Below, one piece after another: positions 23,524-31,654 of a stretch of 41,563 bases of DNA. The DNA is from DTU078 sp002397345 (GTDB lineage: Bacteria > Bacillota > Clostridia > Oscillospirales > CAG-272): NCBI GenBank assembly GCA_937875545.1, contig CALLYE010000143.1, positions 1 to 41,563 on the forward strand, given 5' to 3'. Below the pieces are notes generated by a model. The model was not told where the DNA came from and searched no databases. It worked only from the letters and a program-made list of their open reading frames with translations. A program made the translations under genes and the position numbers. Numbering within the stretch: the first letter of the stretch is position 1; each line of letters starts with the position of its first letter.

Positions 23524-24789
23524 ATGCGTATAACGCAGATAAAAAGCGGCGCGCCGCCGCTACCTGAGCGCAAAAAAGCGGCGGCTTACGCTCGTGTTTC
23601 AAGCGGCAAAGATGCGATGCTTCACTCACTGGCGGCGCAGGTCAGCTATTACAGCGAATATATCGGTAAGCACTCAGAGTGGGAATACATCGGCGTGTTC
23701 GCTGACGAGGCGCTCACCGGGACGAAAGACAGCCGCCCCGAGTTTCAGCGGATGTTTGCCGAGTGCCGCGCCGGGAACATCCAAATAATCATAACGAAGT
23801 CCATCTCAAGGTTCGCGAGAAACACCGTAACCGTTCTTCAGTCGGTGCGGGAACTCAAAGCGCTCGGGGTGGACGTTTTTTTCGAGGAGCAAAATATCCA
23901 CTCGCTTTCATCTGACGGTGAGTTTATGCTCACGATTTTAGCCAGCTACGCACAGGAGGAGAGCCGCTCCGCCAGCGAGAACCAGAAGTGGCGAATCCGC
24001 AAGAATTTTAGCGAAGGTAAAACCTACAACCTGCATATGCTGGGCTATCGCGCAGTAAACGGAAGGCTTCAGATAATACCGGAGGAAGCGGAGACCGTTA
24101 AAGCCATTTTTGCCGACTACCTCTCCGGCATGGGAACGGAAAGTATCGTCAATAAATATACGACTCTGGGAGTAAACATAAGTACCAGCGGGCTGTACAG
24201 GATGCTCCGCAACGAAAAATATCAGGGTAATTTACTGCTGCAAAAGCGGTTCAGGGACAATCACATCACCAAACGTGACATGATAAACGTCGGTCAGCTC
24301 CCAAAATACAGTGTTACGGACGCGCACAAGCCGATCGTCGACTGCGAAACTTTCGCGGCGGTTCAGGCAGAGATTGTGTGCCGGACGGAGATTTATGCGC
24401 CGAGGGCTAAGCCGCAGGAGCGTTACGCTTTCACCGGTATAATTAAATGCGGCAAATGCGGCGCTTATTACCGGCGCAAACACAATAACGCCGGAACAAA
24501 ATACGAGAAAGTCGTATGGATTTGCGATACATACAATTCTAAAGGCAAGGCGGCCTGCGCCAGTCGGCAAATCCCGGAGGATGTCCTTCTTATGAAAGCT
24601 GCCGAGGTCGGAGGCGCGGAAAACATCGCCGGAATAGTCGTACCGGAGCATAACAAGTTGATTTTTACACTCAAGGACGGGCGACGGATCTATACCGAGT
24701 GGCAAAACCCCTCCCGCCGCGAAAGCTGGACGCCGGAAATGCGCGATACCGCCCGGCAGCGCCGAAATATGAATTATCACGGAGAGTGA
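23524..24789 (+). CDS. Large serine recombinase (first of two)
   Basis: A 421-residue site-specific recombinase. The N-terminal resolvase domain (about 15-160) has the catalytic Ser26 in AYARVS, the Arg-containing RFARNT and the SYAQEESRSASEN segment. A recombinase domain follows (about 170-280), and a zinc ribbon with CGKCGAYYRRK near 313 and two later Cys. Unlike the second copy it lacks the long coiled-coil and ends soon after the zinc ribbon. ATG at 23524 follows GAGGTGA at 23511-23517. With the next gene it presumably integrates and excises this prophage. Confidence 0.93.
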   Translation: MRITQIKSGAPPLPERKKAAAYARVSSGKDAMLHSLAAQVSYYSEYIGKHSEWEYIGVFADEALTGTKDSRPEFQRMFAECRAGNIQIIITKSISRFARNTVTVLQSVRELKALGVDVFFEEQNIHSLSSDGEFMLTILASYAQEESRSASENQKWRIRKNFSEGKTYNLHMLGYRAVNGRLQIIPEEAETVKAIFADYLSGMGTESIVNKYTTLGVNISTSGLYRMLRNEKYQGNLLLQKRFRDNHITKRDMINVGQLPKYSVTDAHKPIVDCETFAAVQAEIVCRTEIYAPRAKPQERYAFTGIIKCGKCGAYYRRKHNNAGTKYEKVVWICDTYNSKGKAACASRQIPEDVLLMKAAEVGGAENIAGIVVPEHNKLIFTLKDGRRIYTEWQNPSRRESWTPEMRDTARQRRNMNYHGE

Positions 24790-24792
24790 CAC

Positions 24793-26424
24793 ATGGACAG
24801 CATACCAAAGATAACGAAGATTCCGGCTACCGTGCCGATGTTCAGGCAAGCCGATTTTTCATCGGAAACGAAGCGGCGGGTCGCCGCCTACGCCCGGGTC
24901 AGCACGGACAGTGACGAGCAGGAGACGAGCTTCGACGCGCAGGTTGACTATTACACCAAATACATAGCCGAACGCAAGGACTGGACGCTGGTCGGCGTTT
25001 ATACCGACGAGGGTATCAGCGCCGTTAACACAAAGCGGCGCGAGGGCTTCAAGCGAATGATATCCGACGCGTTGAACGGTCAAATCGACTTGATCGTGAC
25101 GAAAAGCGTGAGCCGGTTCGCCAGAAATACTGTAGATTCGCTCGAAACAATCCGCCGGCTCAAGGACAAAAAAGTTGAATGCTATTTCGAAAAAGAAGGG
25201 ATTTGGACGTTCGACGGCAAAGGAGAACTGCTAATCACGATTATGTCCTCTCTTGCACAAGAGGAGTCGAGGAGCATATCGGAAAACGTTACGTGGGGTC
25301 AGCGGAAGCGGTTCGCCGACGGTAAGGTATCCATGCCGTATAAGCAGTTCTTGGGGTATGAAAAGGGCGCAGACGGCAAGCCGCAGATTGTGGAGTCCGA
25401 GGCGAAAACTGTGCGGCAGATATACAGCATGTATTTATACGGTTCGTCGGTACGCGAAATCGCGAGAAGCCTCACAGCGCAGGGCATCCCGACGCCGGGA
25501 GGCAAGACTAACTGGTCGGTCACCACCATACTGTCAGTGCTACAAAACGAAAAATACGCCGGGAACGCCATACTTCAAAAAACATACTGCGAGGACTTTC
25601 TGACGAAGCGCGTGGTTAAAAACCAAGGACAGGTGCCGCAGTATTACGTGGAGCAGTCGCATCCGGCGATTGTGACGCAGGAGGTTTTCGATATGGTTCA
25701 GGTGGAGCTTACAAAGAACCGGGAACGCGGAATCTCCCGCAGCGGCGGCTCCTCCTGCTTCTCCGGACGCGTTTTCTGTGGCTCATGCGGGGCTACGTAC
25801 GGTCGGAAAGTTTGGGACTCAAATACTCCCTACCGGCACGAGGTTTGGCAATGTAACGGTAAATACAAGGGACGCGGAGGCGCGAAATGCTTCACTCCGC
25901 ACCTGACTGAGGAGCAGCTGCAAAAGGCTTTCGTAACTGCTTTTAACAGCATTTTAAGCGACTGTGAAAGTTATATCGCTGACTTGACTCCCGCGATTGA
26001 ACTGCTCGGCGACACAACCGTGCTAGACAGGCAGATCGAAGTTTTTACCGAGCGCAGCGCGGGTATTTACACCCAACTTGAAGCGATGATCGGCGACAAC
26101 GCCCATATTAAACAAGATCAGGGCGATTTCAAAAGTCGCTACAATGAGCTTCGTGCGCACTACGACGCGGTCAAGATGCAGCTTGAAAAAGCCGAGTTCG
26201 AAAAGCAATCAACGCTGATAAAGAAGGAGAAGGCCGAACAATTTATTGAGGTTTTATGCGGGCGCGATACGCTTATATCGAAGTTTGACGAGGCACTATT
26301 CCGCGCGACCGTGGAGTCGATAACCGTTCATAGCGAAAAGGATGTGCGGGTAAAATTTCGCGACGGGCAAGAAATATCTACCGACGTGCGACTTAAAGTT
26401 TATCGGGAAAGCAACTTAGCGTAA
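24793..26424 (+). CDS. Large serine recombinase (second of two)
   Basis: A 543-residue serine recombinase starting 3 bases after the first one. The catalytic Ser37 is in AAYARVSTDS, with RFARNTVDSLE and SLAQEESRSISENVTWGQRK; the zinc ribbon has CGSCGATYGRK near 337 and later CNGKYKGRGGAKC, followed by a coiled coil (about 395-500) of the sort that controls integration direction. It looks full length. The terminator at 26438 closes the cassette. Either enzyme could act alone; tandem pairs occur in Clostridia. Confidence 0.93.
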   Translation: MDSIPKITKIPATVPMFRQADFSSETKRRVAAYARVSTDSDEQETSFDAQVDYYTKYIAERKDWTLVGVYTDEGISAVNTKRREGFKRMISDALNGQIDLIVTKSVSRFARNTVDSLETIRRLKDKKVECYFEKEGIWTFDGKGELLITIMSSLAQEESRSISENVTWGQRKRFADGKVSMPYKQFLGYEKGADGKPQIVESEAKTVRQIYSMYLYGSSVREIARSLTAQGIPTPGGKTNWSVTTILSVLQNEKYAGNAILQKTYCEDFLTKRVVKNQGQVPQYYVEQSHPAIVTQEVFDMVQVELTKNRERGISRSGGSSCFSGRVFCGSCGATYGRKVWDSNTPYRHEVWQCNGKYKGRGGAKCFTPHLTEEQLQKAFVTAFNSILSDCESYIADLTPAIELLGDTTVLDRQIEVFTERSAGIYTQLEAMIGDNAHIKQDQGDFKSRYNELRAHYDAVKMQLEKAEFEKQSTLIKKEKAEQFIEVLCGRDTLISKFDEALFRATVESITVHSEKDVRVKFRDGQEISTDVRLKVYRESNLA

Positions 26425-26437
26425 TATATTTATCTTC

Positions 26438-26470
26438 AAAGCGCTCCGTAATTCTGGGCGCTTTTCTTTG
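26438..26470 (+). terminator. Terminator after the recombinases
   Basis: AAAGCGCTC and GGGCGCTTT pair over nine bases (one G-T) with a nine-base loop, followed by TTCTTTG. It ends the prophage's rightmost operon. Confidence 0.75.
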
Positions 26471-26494
26471 ATTAATCGCTGTTCTACAAACATT

Positions 26495-26710
26495 TTATGG
26501 ACAAGTGTTCATCAGTAGAAAATATCCATAATACAGTTTAATTCATATTTTGTTTATAATTATTTATGGACAAGGGTGCAAATGGACATGCCGGACGAGC
26601 CGAAACGTGTAATTGTACGGACAAGGGTGCAAGGTCGAATCTTGTCGTTTCCGAAATACGCGAAAATCGGCTTGTTCGGCTGCTTTTCATCGCTTGTCCG
26701 CCTTGCACCC
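26495..26710. repeat. Repeat cluster around GGACAAGGGTGCAA, possible prophage attachment region
   Basis: TTATGGACAAGTG (26495-26507), TTATGGACAAGGGTGCAA (26564-26581) and ACGGACAAGGGTGCAAGG (26617-26634) are direct repeats; CCTTGCACCC at 26701-26710, with CTTGTCCG just before it, is the inverted form. No gene is present between the recombinases and the tRNAs (26425-26785), so the right attachment site most likely lies in this stretch. Serine integrase cores are too short to point to directly. Confidence 0.55.
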
Positions 26711-26716
26711 GGGCAA

Positions 26717-26750
26717 CGAAAAAGCCCTGAAGATTCAAGGCTTTTTCGCT
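26717..26750. terminator. Bidirectional terminator between repeats and tRNA genes
   Basis: Ten paired bases CGAAAAAGCC and GGCTTTTTCG with more pairing in the loop; T-runs lie on both strands. It would end the minus-strand tRNA transcript and also rightward transcription. Confidence 0.75.
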
Positions 26751-26785
26751 CGTCATGTGATTCTATCAATCCTGACGTAGGATTA

Positions 26786-26862
<77 letters not shown>

Positions 26863-26952
26863 ATATATAGACGCACATTCAAACGTGCAGTGTTTTTCGA
26901 TATTATTGTAAAAGAATGACTTCAACTTTAACATGCGGTATTCCCGGCTAAT

Positions 26953-27041
26953 TGGTGCCGGTAACCGGGGTCGAACCGGTACGAGATTTTACTCTCACGG
27001 GATTTTAAGTCCCGGGTGTCTGCCTATTCCACCATACCGGC
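26953..27041 (-). tRNA. tRNA-Leu (UAA)
   Basis: A complete 89-base type II tRNA with encoded CCA. The acceptor GCCGGTA pairs with TACCGGC, the anticodon loop ACTTAAAA carries UAA, and the long variable arm GTGAGAGTAAAATCTCGT is typical for leucine. It lies about 90 bases upstream of the tRNA-fMet. Confidence 0.95.
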
Positions 27042-27054
27042 AGATTTAAATAAT

Positions 27055-27113
27055 TTACTCTCACGGGATTTTTAAGTTCCGGTTGTCTGCCGCGCGACTT
27101 TTGCACCGGCAGA
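27055..27113 (-). pseudogene. Partial, diverged copy of tRNA-Leu (5' half)
   Basis: On the minus strand this segment matches the tRNA-Leu from its first bases (CTGCCGGT) through the D arm, anticodon arm (CTTAAAAAtCCCG) and into the variable arm (GTGAGAGTAAA), with small changes in the D stem and an extra A in the anticodon arm, and lacks the T arm and 3' end. It lies directly upstream of the intact gene in the same transcript. It looks like a relic of a tandem copy or of an old integration. Confidence 0.7.
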
Positions 27114-27262
27114 ATTTACAACGATTGATTTTAAACATATGCCAGCCGATCCACAGGGCTGACTTGTCGGGCGATCTTCGCCTATATAATAAGGCTGCCT
27201 ACCGGCATGGTTTTTGCCCGCTCCAACGATATTTGCGCCGGTTTTTCATCGTCGGCTTAAGA

Positions 27263-27291
27263 ATTATAACACACTCGCGATGGTTTGTCAA
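27263..27291 (-). promoter_or_regulatory. Consensus promoter for the tRNA operon
   Basis: On the minus strand TTGACA (27286-27291) and TATAAT (27263-27268) are both perfect and 17 bases apart. It lies about 220 bases upstream of the tRNA-Leu; the leader contains the partial tRNA copy. Confidence 0.85.
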
Positions 27292-27425
27292 GGCTTTTTA
27301 AATAAATAATCCACTAAACCTCTGCAAAGTGTTATATTTTCATTTATAAAATTTTGCAAAACCGTTTTAGATGACTATTAATTAAGTAGACGCATACTTT
27401 CCGCGTGCACAACCGATTGCCGTGC

Positions 27426-27590
27426 TTGTGGAAATATCGTATCTGTTGTATAATAACATTGAGAAATATATTGAAGGCAGGCTATATTATGGAATATGGT
27501 GGTTTACACATCCAAAATGCTCGAGATAGCGCAAATCTAATAACAGTAAGAAAAGCCCGGGCTGCTGTTCCGTCAGTCCGGGTTCTTTTT
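27426..27590 (+). ncRNA. Possible small transcript with promoter and terminator
   Basis: TTGTGG (27426-27431) and a perfect TATAAT (27449-27454) are 17 bases apart. A strong hairpin, AGCCCGGGCTG with CAGTCCGGGTT (27554-27584), is followed by CTTTTT. The predicted RNA would be about 130 bases. An ATG at 27489 with AAGGCAGG upstream opens a frame, but it runs into the terminator after 22 codons, so a non-coding RNA or short leader is at least as likely. No known RNA family is recognised. The rest of 27292-27739 holds nothing else I can support. Confidence 0.45.
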
Positions 27591-27739
27591 GTTAACGTTG
27601 TAAATCAAAACTATATTTGATTGTCATCTGGATAAGAATACAAAATTATGATAAAATAAAAATAACATCTCAACCTTTTCTGCTTTTGATCTGTCTATAT
27701 TATAAGCAGCTGCAAAATGGCTCCGGAGGTAATGGCACA

Positions 27740-28441
27740 GTGATTTATTCAGAACAAAGCGACAATATCCTCGTAACCCTGACACTGGTGGGCAATCAAA
27801 ACGCATATGAAGCATTGGTAATCCGCTATCAGAGGGCGGTTATCGCTTCAGCATATTCGGTCGTACGGAATACATATATGGCAGAGGATGCCGCGCAGGA
27901 TGCGTTTATCTCCGCATGGATGAAGCTTGATACGCTCCGTGAAGTCGACAAATACGGCGCGTGGGTATGCAAAATCGCAAAAAACTGTGCAAAAAATATG
28001 CTCGTCCGGTTCCGCGAATACTTGGATATGGATATGGTTCTGAATTATGAGTATGAACACGGCGAAAGCATAGAAGAAAGCTTAACTGTATCCGGAGATT
28101 ACGATTTACTCCATGAGAGCATAGTCGGCTTGTCTGGCAAGGTGAAAAAGGTCATCGAGCTTCATTATTTTGAAGGCTTGTCAATTTCAGAAATTGCAGA
28201 CAGACTTCGTATTTCCGCCGGCACAGTGAAGCGTCAGCTTTATGACGGCAGAACAAAAATTGGAAAGGATTTATGCGCAATGAACGAAAATGAAAACGAT
28301 ACTTTGGTAGAAAAGGTCATGAAAAAAGTCCGCGAGCTGAGTATGTGGCGGCTCAAAGACAACAAAAACGGTTTTGAGGAAGCATATAATGATGTACTTG
28401 CCGACATCGATAAACTTCCGGAATCGGGCGATAAAAATTAG
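27740..28441 (+). CDS. ECF-type sigma-70 family RNA polymerase sigma factor
   Basis: A 233-residue sigma factor. Region 2 is at about residues 15-95 (ALVIRYQRAVIASAYSVV, MAEDAAQDAFISAWMKL), and region 4 with its helix-turn-helix at about 132-176 (FEGLSISEIADRLRISAGTVKRQL). The start is GTG at 27740, with GGAGG at 27725-27729. The stop is TAG, and the same frame continues open into the next gene (see finding), so the protein may once have been the N-terminal part of a longer polypeptide. As an ECF-type factor it would direct transcription of a small regulon, possibly sensing a signal through the C-terminal domain. Confidence 0.85.
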   Translation: MIYSEQSDNILVTLTLVGNQNAYEALVIRYQRAVIASAYSVVRNTYMAEDAAQDAFISAWMKLDTLREVDKYGAWVCKIAKNCAKNMLVRFREYLDMDMVLNYEYEHGESIEESLTVSGDYDLLHESIVGLSGKVKKVIELHYFEGLSISEIADRLRISAGTVKRQLYDGRTKIGKDLCAMNENENDTLVEKVMKKVRELSMWRLKDNKNGFEEAYNDVLADIDKLPESGDKN

Positions 28442-30109
28442 GCGCTTGCAGATGTTTTGATGCATGGCTGGTGGTGGTTGCCGGGAAAGAAAAGCGACGA
28501 GCTGTTTACCCGCATTAAGAACGCCGCAATCGACGGGAAAAACGATACGGTTATGGAGTTTATCATCGGAATCGAAGACGGAAAGCTGTCCGGCAAAGAC
28601 AAAATCGATTTCATGCTGAATAAGCAGATTCCATTTCTGAAAGAAAACGGTTTTGTCAAGCCAATCGCCAGAGAATGGTTCTGGCTTGGATTTGAATACT
28701 TCAAAATCAAAGACAACAAGGCGGGGTTTGCGGCGTTTGAAAATGTGTTTTCGCTTCTGAAGCCGTCTGATATCTATTATGCAAACGCGCTCTCCGCAAT
28801 CGAAATTGAGAAACGTGCGTCCGAAAAATATATTGACTCAAAAGAAAGCCTGTATCATCTTCATGCAATAGCTGAAGAATATCGCATCATTGATGGTGAC
28901 ATTCGCATGTGGTCACAGCCCGGTTACAGAAAAGGAATGTTGCAATCAATCAACACCGGCGCAAATTATATTTTCTATAACGCCGCGCGCTATAACAAAT
29001 ATCTGTATGTAAATCGCTTCAAGGTTGGCGACAGCATGACCAGCTCCAACGGAAACACGCTCACCTTTACAGCAGACAATGTATCGGTTGAAACACCCTG
29101 TGGAAATTTTTACGGCGGTCAGGTTTGGACTGTAACTAAAAAGTCGACTGTATACAAAACATATTTCAAGCGCGGAATCGGTATTGTCCGTCAGGAAACC
29201 GTGGAAGGCGATGAAACCGAAGTACGTCTGCTTAAATCTTTCCATATCGAGGGCGGCGATGAACTTTTACCGTGTCACGCCGGAAACCGATGGGTTTATA
29301 CAAGTGATCATGCTGCTGATGTTGTTAACATGGAACTTGCATTTCATATGACTTACGCGGACAACGAGAAGGTAATACTCTCATATTATTGGGATATTCA
29401 GCGGCTCAAATATGATGAAAACAGTTGGGAGGATATGTTGCTTCAGATGAGAGACTATTATACCGGAATCAAAGATGACGGAAGCCAATTCATCTGCGAT
29501 GTGTCATATCCTATGGAACGCGCGAAAGCACTTGCAAAAACACCGCTTCAGACGGCGCATACCAAAACAGCCTGTACTGTCATGCAGGGAATCATGGATA
29601 CCGACGGTGAATTTAATCCCAACCGCAAGGCAAGCGGGCATTGGAACTTTTTCCATAACATGAACTACACGTCACATGACGGCAAAAGCACGATAAGCGA
29701 CAACCGCAAATACAGCTTTGAGTGGAAGAATACGGGCGGAATAGGCGACGCCAGGTTCCCGCTTTTATACAATCATATGCTCGGAATACTGCAGGATGCG
29801 GCAGGCTGCATCTGGAACGACGACTGGAAGGACGGGTACAGTGATAAAAAAGAGGCAGACGGAGATAAGATTGTTTCCGAAATAAAATGCAGTTTTTCCG
29901 GGACAATCACAACCGCCGCAGGAATATTTATAAACTGTCTCTGTCTGTCGCTTGATACCAAAGGTATGGAAGGAAGTTTTTCATACCGCGGCGGGAAAAT
30001 GTCGTATTATTTCGCGCCGGGTATCGGTATTGTGCGGGCAACGCATAACTTTAAAGAATACACATTGGTTTCCACATACGACCTGACGTCCTATGAGGGT
30101 ATCGGTTAG
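28442..30109 (+). CDS. C-terminal part following the sigma factor, unknown function (in-frame with it)
   Basis: A long domain of about 555 residues in the same frame as the sigma gene, separated only by its TAG. The first ATG (28460) has no Shine-Dalgarno site, which argues against independent translation. The first part (HGWWWLPGKKSDELFTRIKNAAIDGKND) is helical; the rest is rich in beta strands and aromatic residues and repeats a pattern (FHIEGGDELLPCHAGNRWVY; NYTSHDGKS). No membrane segment or signal peptide is seen. I do not recognise a catalytic motif. It ends in another in-frame TAG followed by 53 codons of plausible protein. Confidence 0.55.
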   Translation, partial: ALADVLMHGWWWLPGKKSDELFTRIKNAAIDGKNDTVMEFIIGIEDGKLSGKDKIDFMLNKQIPFLKENGFVKPIAREWFWLGFEYFKIKDNKAGFAAFENVFSLLKPSDIYYANALSAIEIEKRASEKYIDSKESLYHLHAIAEEYRIIDGDIRMWSQPGYRKGMLQSINTGANYIFYNAARYNKYLYVNRFKVGDSMTSSNGNTLTFTADNVSVETPCGNFYGGQVWTVTKKSTVYKTYFKRGIGIVRQETVEGDETEVRLLKSFHIEGGDELLPCHAGNRWVYTSDHAADVVNMELAFHMTYADNEKVILSYYWDIQRLKYDENSWEDMLLQMRDYYTGIKDDGSQFICDVSYPMERAKALAKTPLQTAHTKTACTVMQGIMDTDGEFNPNRKASGHWNFFHNMNYTSHDGKSTISDNRKYSFEWKNTGGIGDARFPLLYNHMLGILQDAAGCIWNDDWKDGYSDKKEADGDKIVSEIKCSFSGTITTAAGIFINCLCLSLDTKGMEGSFSYRGGKMSYYFAPGIGIVRATHNFKEYTLVSTYDLTSYEGIG

Positions 30110-30271
30110 GGATATATGTTGGTGCAAAGCGGTTTCATACGCCACTATGACGCTGTGGGGCTTACCGATGGCTACGTCGGATCTATCGAAATTACTTACA
30201 GTGAAAATAAAGATGGAGGCATTGTCATCTTTGAAGATCTGTGCGGTATAAAAATGCTGAAAACGGAATAA
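30110..30271 (+). pseudogene. In-frame continuation beyond second TAG
   Basis: After the TAG at 30107-30109 the frame stays open for 53 codons to TAA at 30269-30271 and reads GYMLVQSGFIRHYDAVGLTDGYV, then a beta-rich VIFEDLCGIKML end, which reads as a natural C-terminus of the preceding domain. There is no ribosome site of its own. Confidence 0.5.
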
Positions 30272-30359
30272 GCAACAAAGCCGTGGACCGCTTTGCAGAG
30301 CTGATGAAAACCCGAAACATACTCGCGTATCACGCGAATTAATCTCAAAAACTACGTTA

Positions 30360-30388
30360 TTGCGCTATGCACTTTTCTCTGATATACT
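30360..30388 (+). promoter_or_regulatory. Promoter for the XRE regulator
   Basis: TTGCGC (30360-30365) and TATACT (30383-30388) with 17-base spacing, 46 bases before the start codon. Confidence 0.6.
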
Positions 30389-30434
30389 GTATTCAGAAGC
30401 AGGGCCCGCTTACTATAAATAAAGGAGACCCACC

Positions 30435-31514
30435 ATGAATTATATCGGAGAAAAGATCAAAGAACTCAGGCGCAAAAACGATATGACGCAGGAGATGCTT
30501 GCGGATTATCTTTGTGTGACTTATCAGTCCGTTTCAAAATGGGAAACGGGCGTGACAAGTCCCGACCTGTCGCTTATCGTTCCATTGGCACGGCTGTTCA
30601 AAGTCACAACCGATGAACTTTTCGGCGTGGGCGGTGAAAACGGTCGCCGTGCGGAATTTAACGCTGCACATGAAAACTACTGGCAGAAGGATATGGACGA
30701 AATGTACCGGACTGTCACGCAGGCTGTTTCGGAATTCCCGGGAGATTATCAATATCTGGAATGGCTTGCATCCATGGAATACTACGTTGCATTCGACGAC
30801 GATTACCGAAACGGCGGTAGTCTGGATTATTTTCACTCCATGCTTGAAAAATCAAGAAAGCATTATGACATGGTGATCAGTGGCTGCACAGATACAACCA
30901 TCAGGGAAAAAGCATTATACGGAATTATACTCGTTCTGAAATATGACGGCAAATTGCAGGAAGCAAAAAAATATGCCGAGTTGTTTCCGCTAAAGCAGGG
31001 TTACAACCGTGACATGATGCTTGAGTTGTGTACGGAGGGCGAAGAACTTCTTACCATTAAGCAGAAGATCGTTTATACTAAAACTGATGAACTTCTCGGT
31101 GCTTTACAGAAAATGTGGGATTTTCAACAGGAAAAAAGTCCATATGTCAGAGCGGCGGTGGAAATATCCGAGTCGCTGATCGCCGCGGTGATAACAGATG
31201 AAAATTATTATGATTTCTACCGACACCTGAGTTCGCTGTATATCGAGCGTGCGGAAATCAGTATGGCGGACAATGAACATGATAATGCTGTAAATTATTT
31301 TACCGTGGCAAAAGAATATGCTGCAAAACGCGATTCATACAGAACAAACGGGAAGTGCCGTTATACCTGTACCATGTTCGATCATGTCGAAGATGATCTT
31401 TCGTGCGAACTGCTTCCCACAGATTCTGTGGATTATTGGAAATATTGGATTGAAAAGAGCATTTTTGACCCTCTCCGAGAACGGGATGATTTTAAAGCAT
31501 TATATCAAAACTAA
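30435..31514 (+). CDS. XRE-family transcriptional regulator with C-terminal helical domain
   Basis: A 359-residue regulator. Residues 1-65 are a Cro/CI-type helix-turn-helix (IGEKIKELRRKNDMTQEMLADYLCVTYQSVSKWETG). The rest, about 290 residues, is helical, with TPR-like character (KALYGIILVLKYDGKLQEAKKYAELFPL), a layout seen in many clostridial regulators with a sensor part. AAAGGAGA at 30421-30428 gives the start. The terminator at 31543 follows, and the ABC exporter operon faces it. Whether it regulates that operon is not shown. Confidence 0.85.
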   Translation: MNYIGEKIKELRRKNDMTQEMLADYLCVTYQSVSKWETGVTSPDLSLIVPLARLFKVTTDELFGVGGENGRRAEFNAAHENYWQKDMDEMYRTVTQAVSEFPGDYQYLEWLASMEYYVAFDDDYRNGGSLDYFHSMLEKSRKHYDMVISGCTDTTIREKALYGIILVLKYDGKLQEAKKYAELFPLKQGYNRDMMLELCTEGEELLTIKQKIVYTKTDELLGALQKMWDFQQEKSPYVRAAVEISESLIAAVITDENYYDFYRHLSSLYIERAEISMADNEHDNAVNYFTVAKEYAAKRDSYRTNGKCRYTCTMFDHVEDDLSCELLPTDSVDYWKYWIEKSIFDPLRERDDFKALYQN

Positions 31515-31542
31515 CGCACCTATTTCGCCATATCATAAAATT

Positions 31543-31590
31543 GTTACCGTTGCTGATACAATTTCAGCAAAGGTAACTTCTTTTTTTACT
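31543..31590. terminator. Bidirectional terminator between XRE and ABC genes
   Basis: GTTACC plus TTGCTGA pair with TCAGCAA plus GGTAAC (one mismatch), followed by TTCTTTTTTT on the + strand and a looser U-rich tract on the minus strand. It serves both convergent genes. Confidence 0.8.
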
Positions 31591-31654
31591 CTGACGCCGT
31601 TATGGGGCTATGTACAGTGAACATCATGCCTGTACCCGATTTTTTCTCGAACAT

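Noticed and set aside
26495..26710. CRISPR-like array
   Set aside because: Repeats are short, unevenly spaced and one is inverted; no spacers or cas genes.
27083..27301. 72-codon frame opposite the tRNA leader
   Set aside because: Lies over the partial tRNA copy and tRNA promoter, without a ribosome site.
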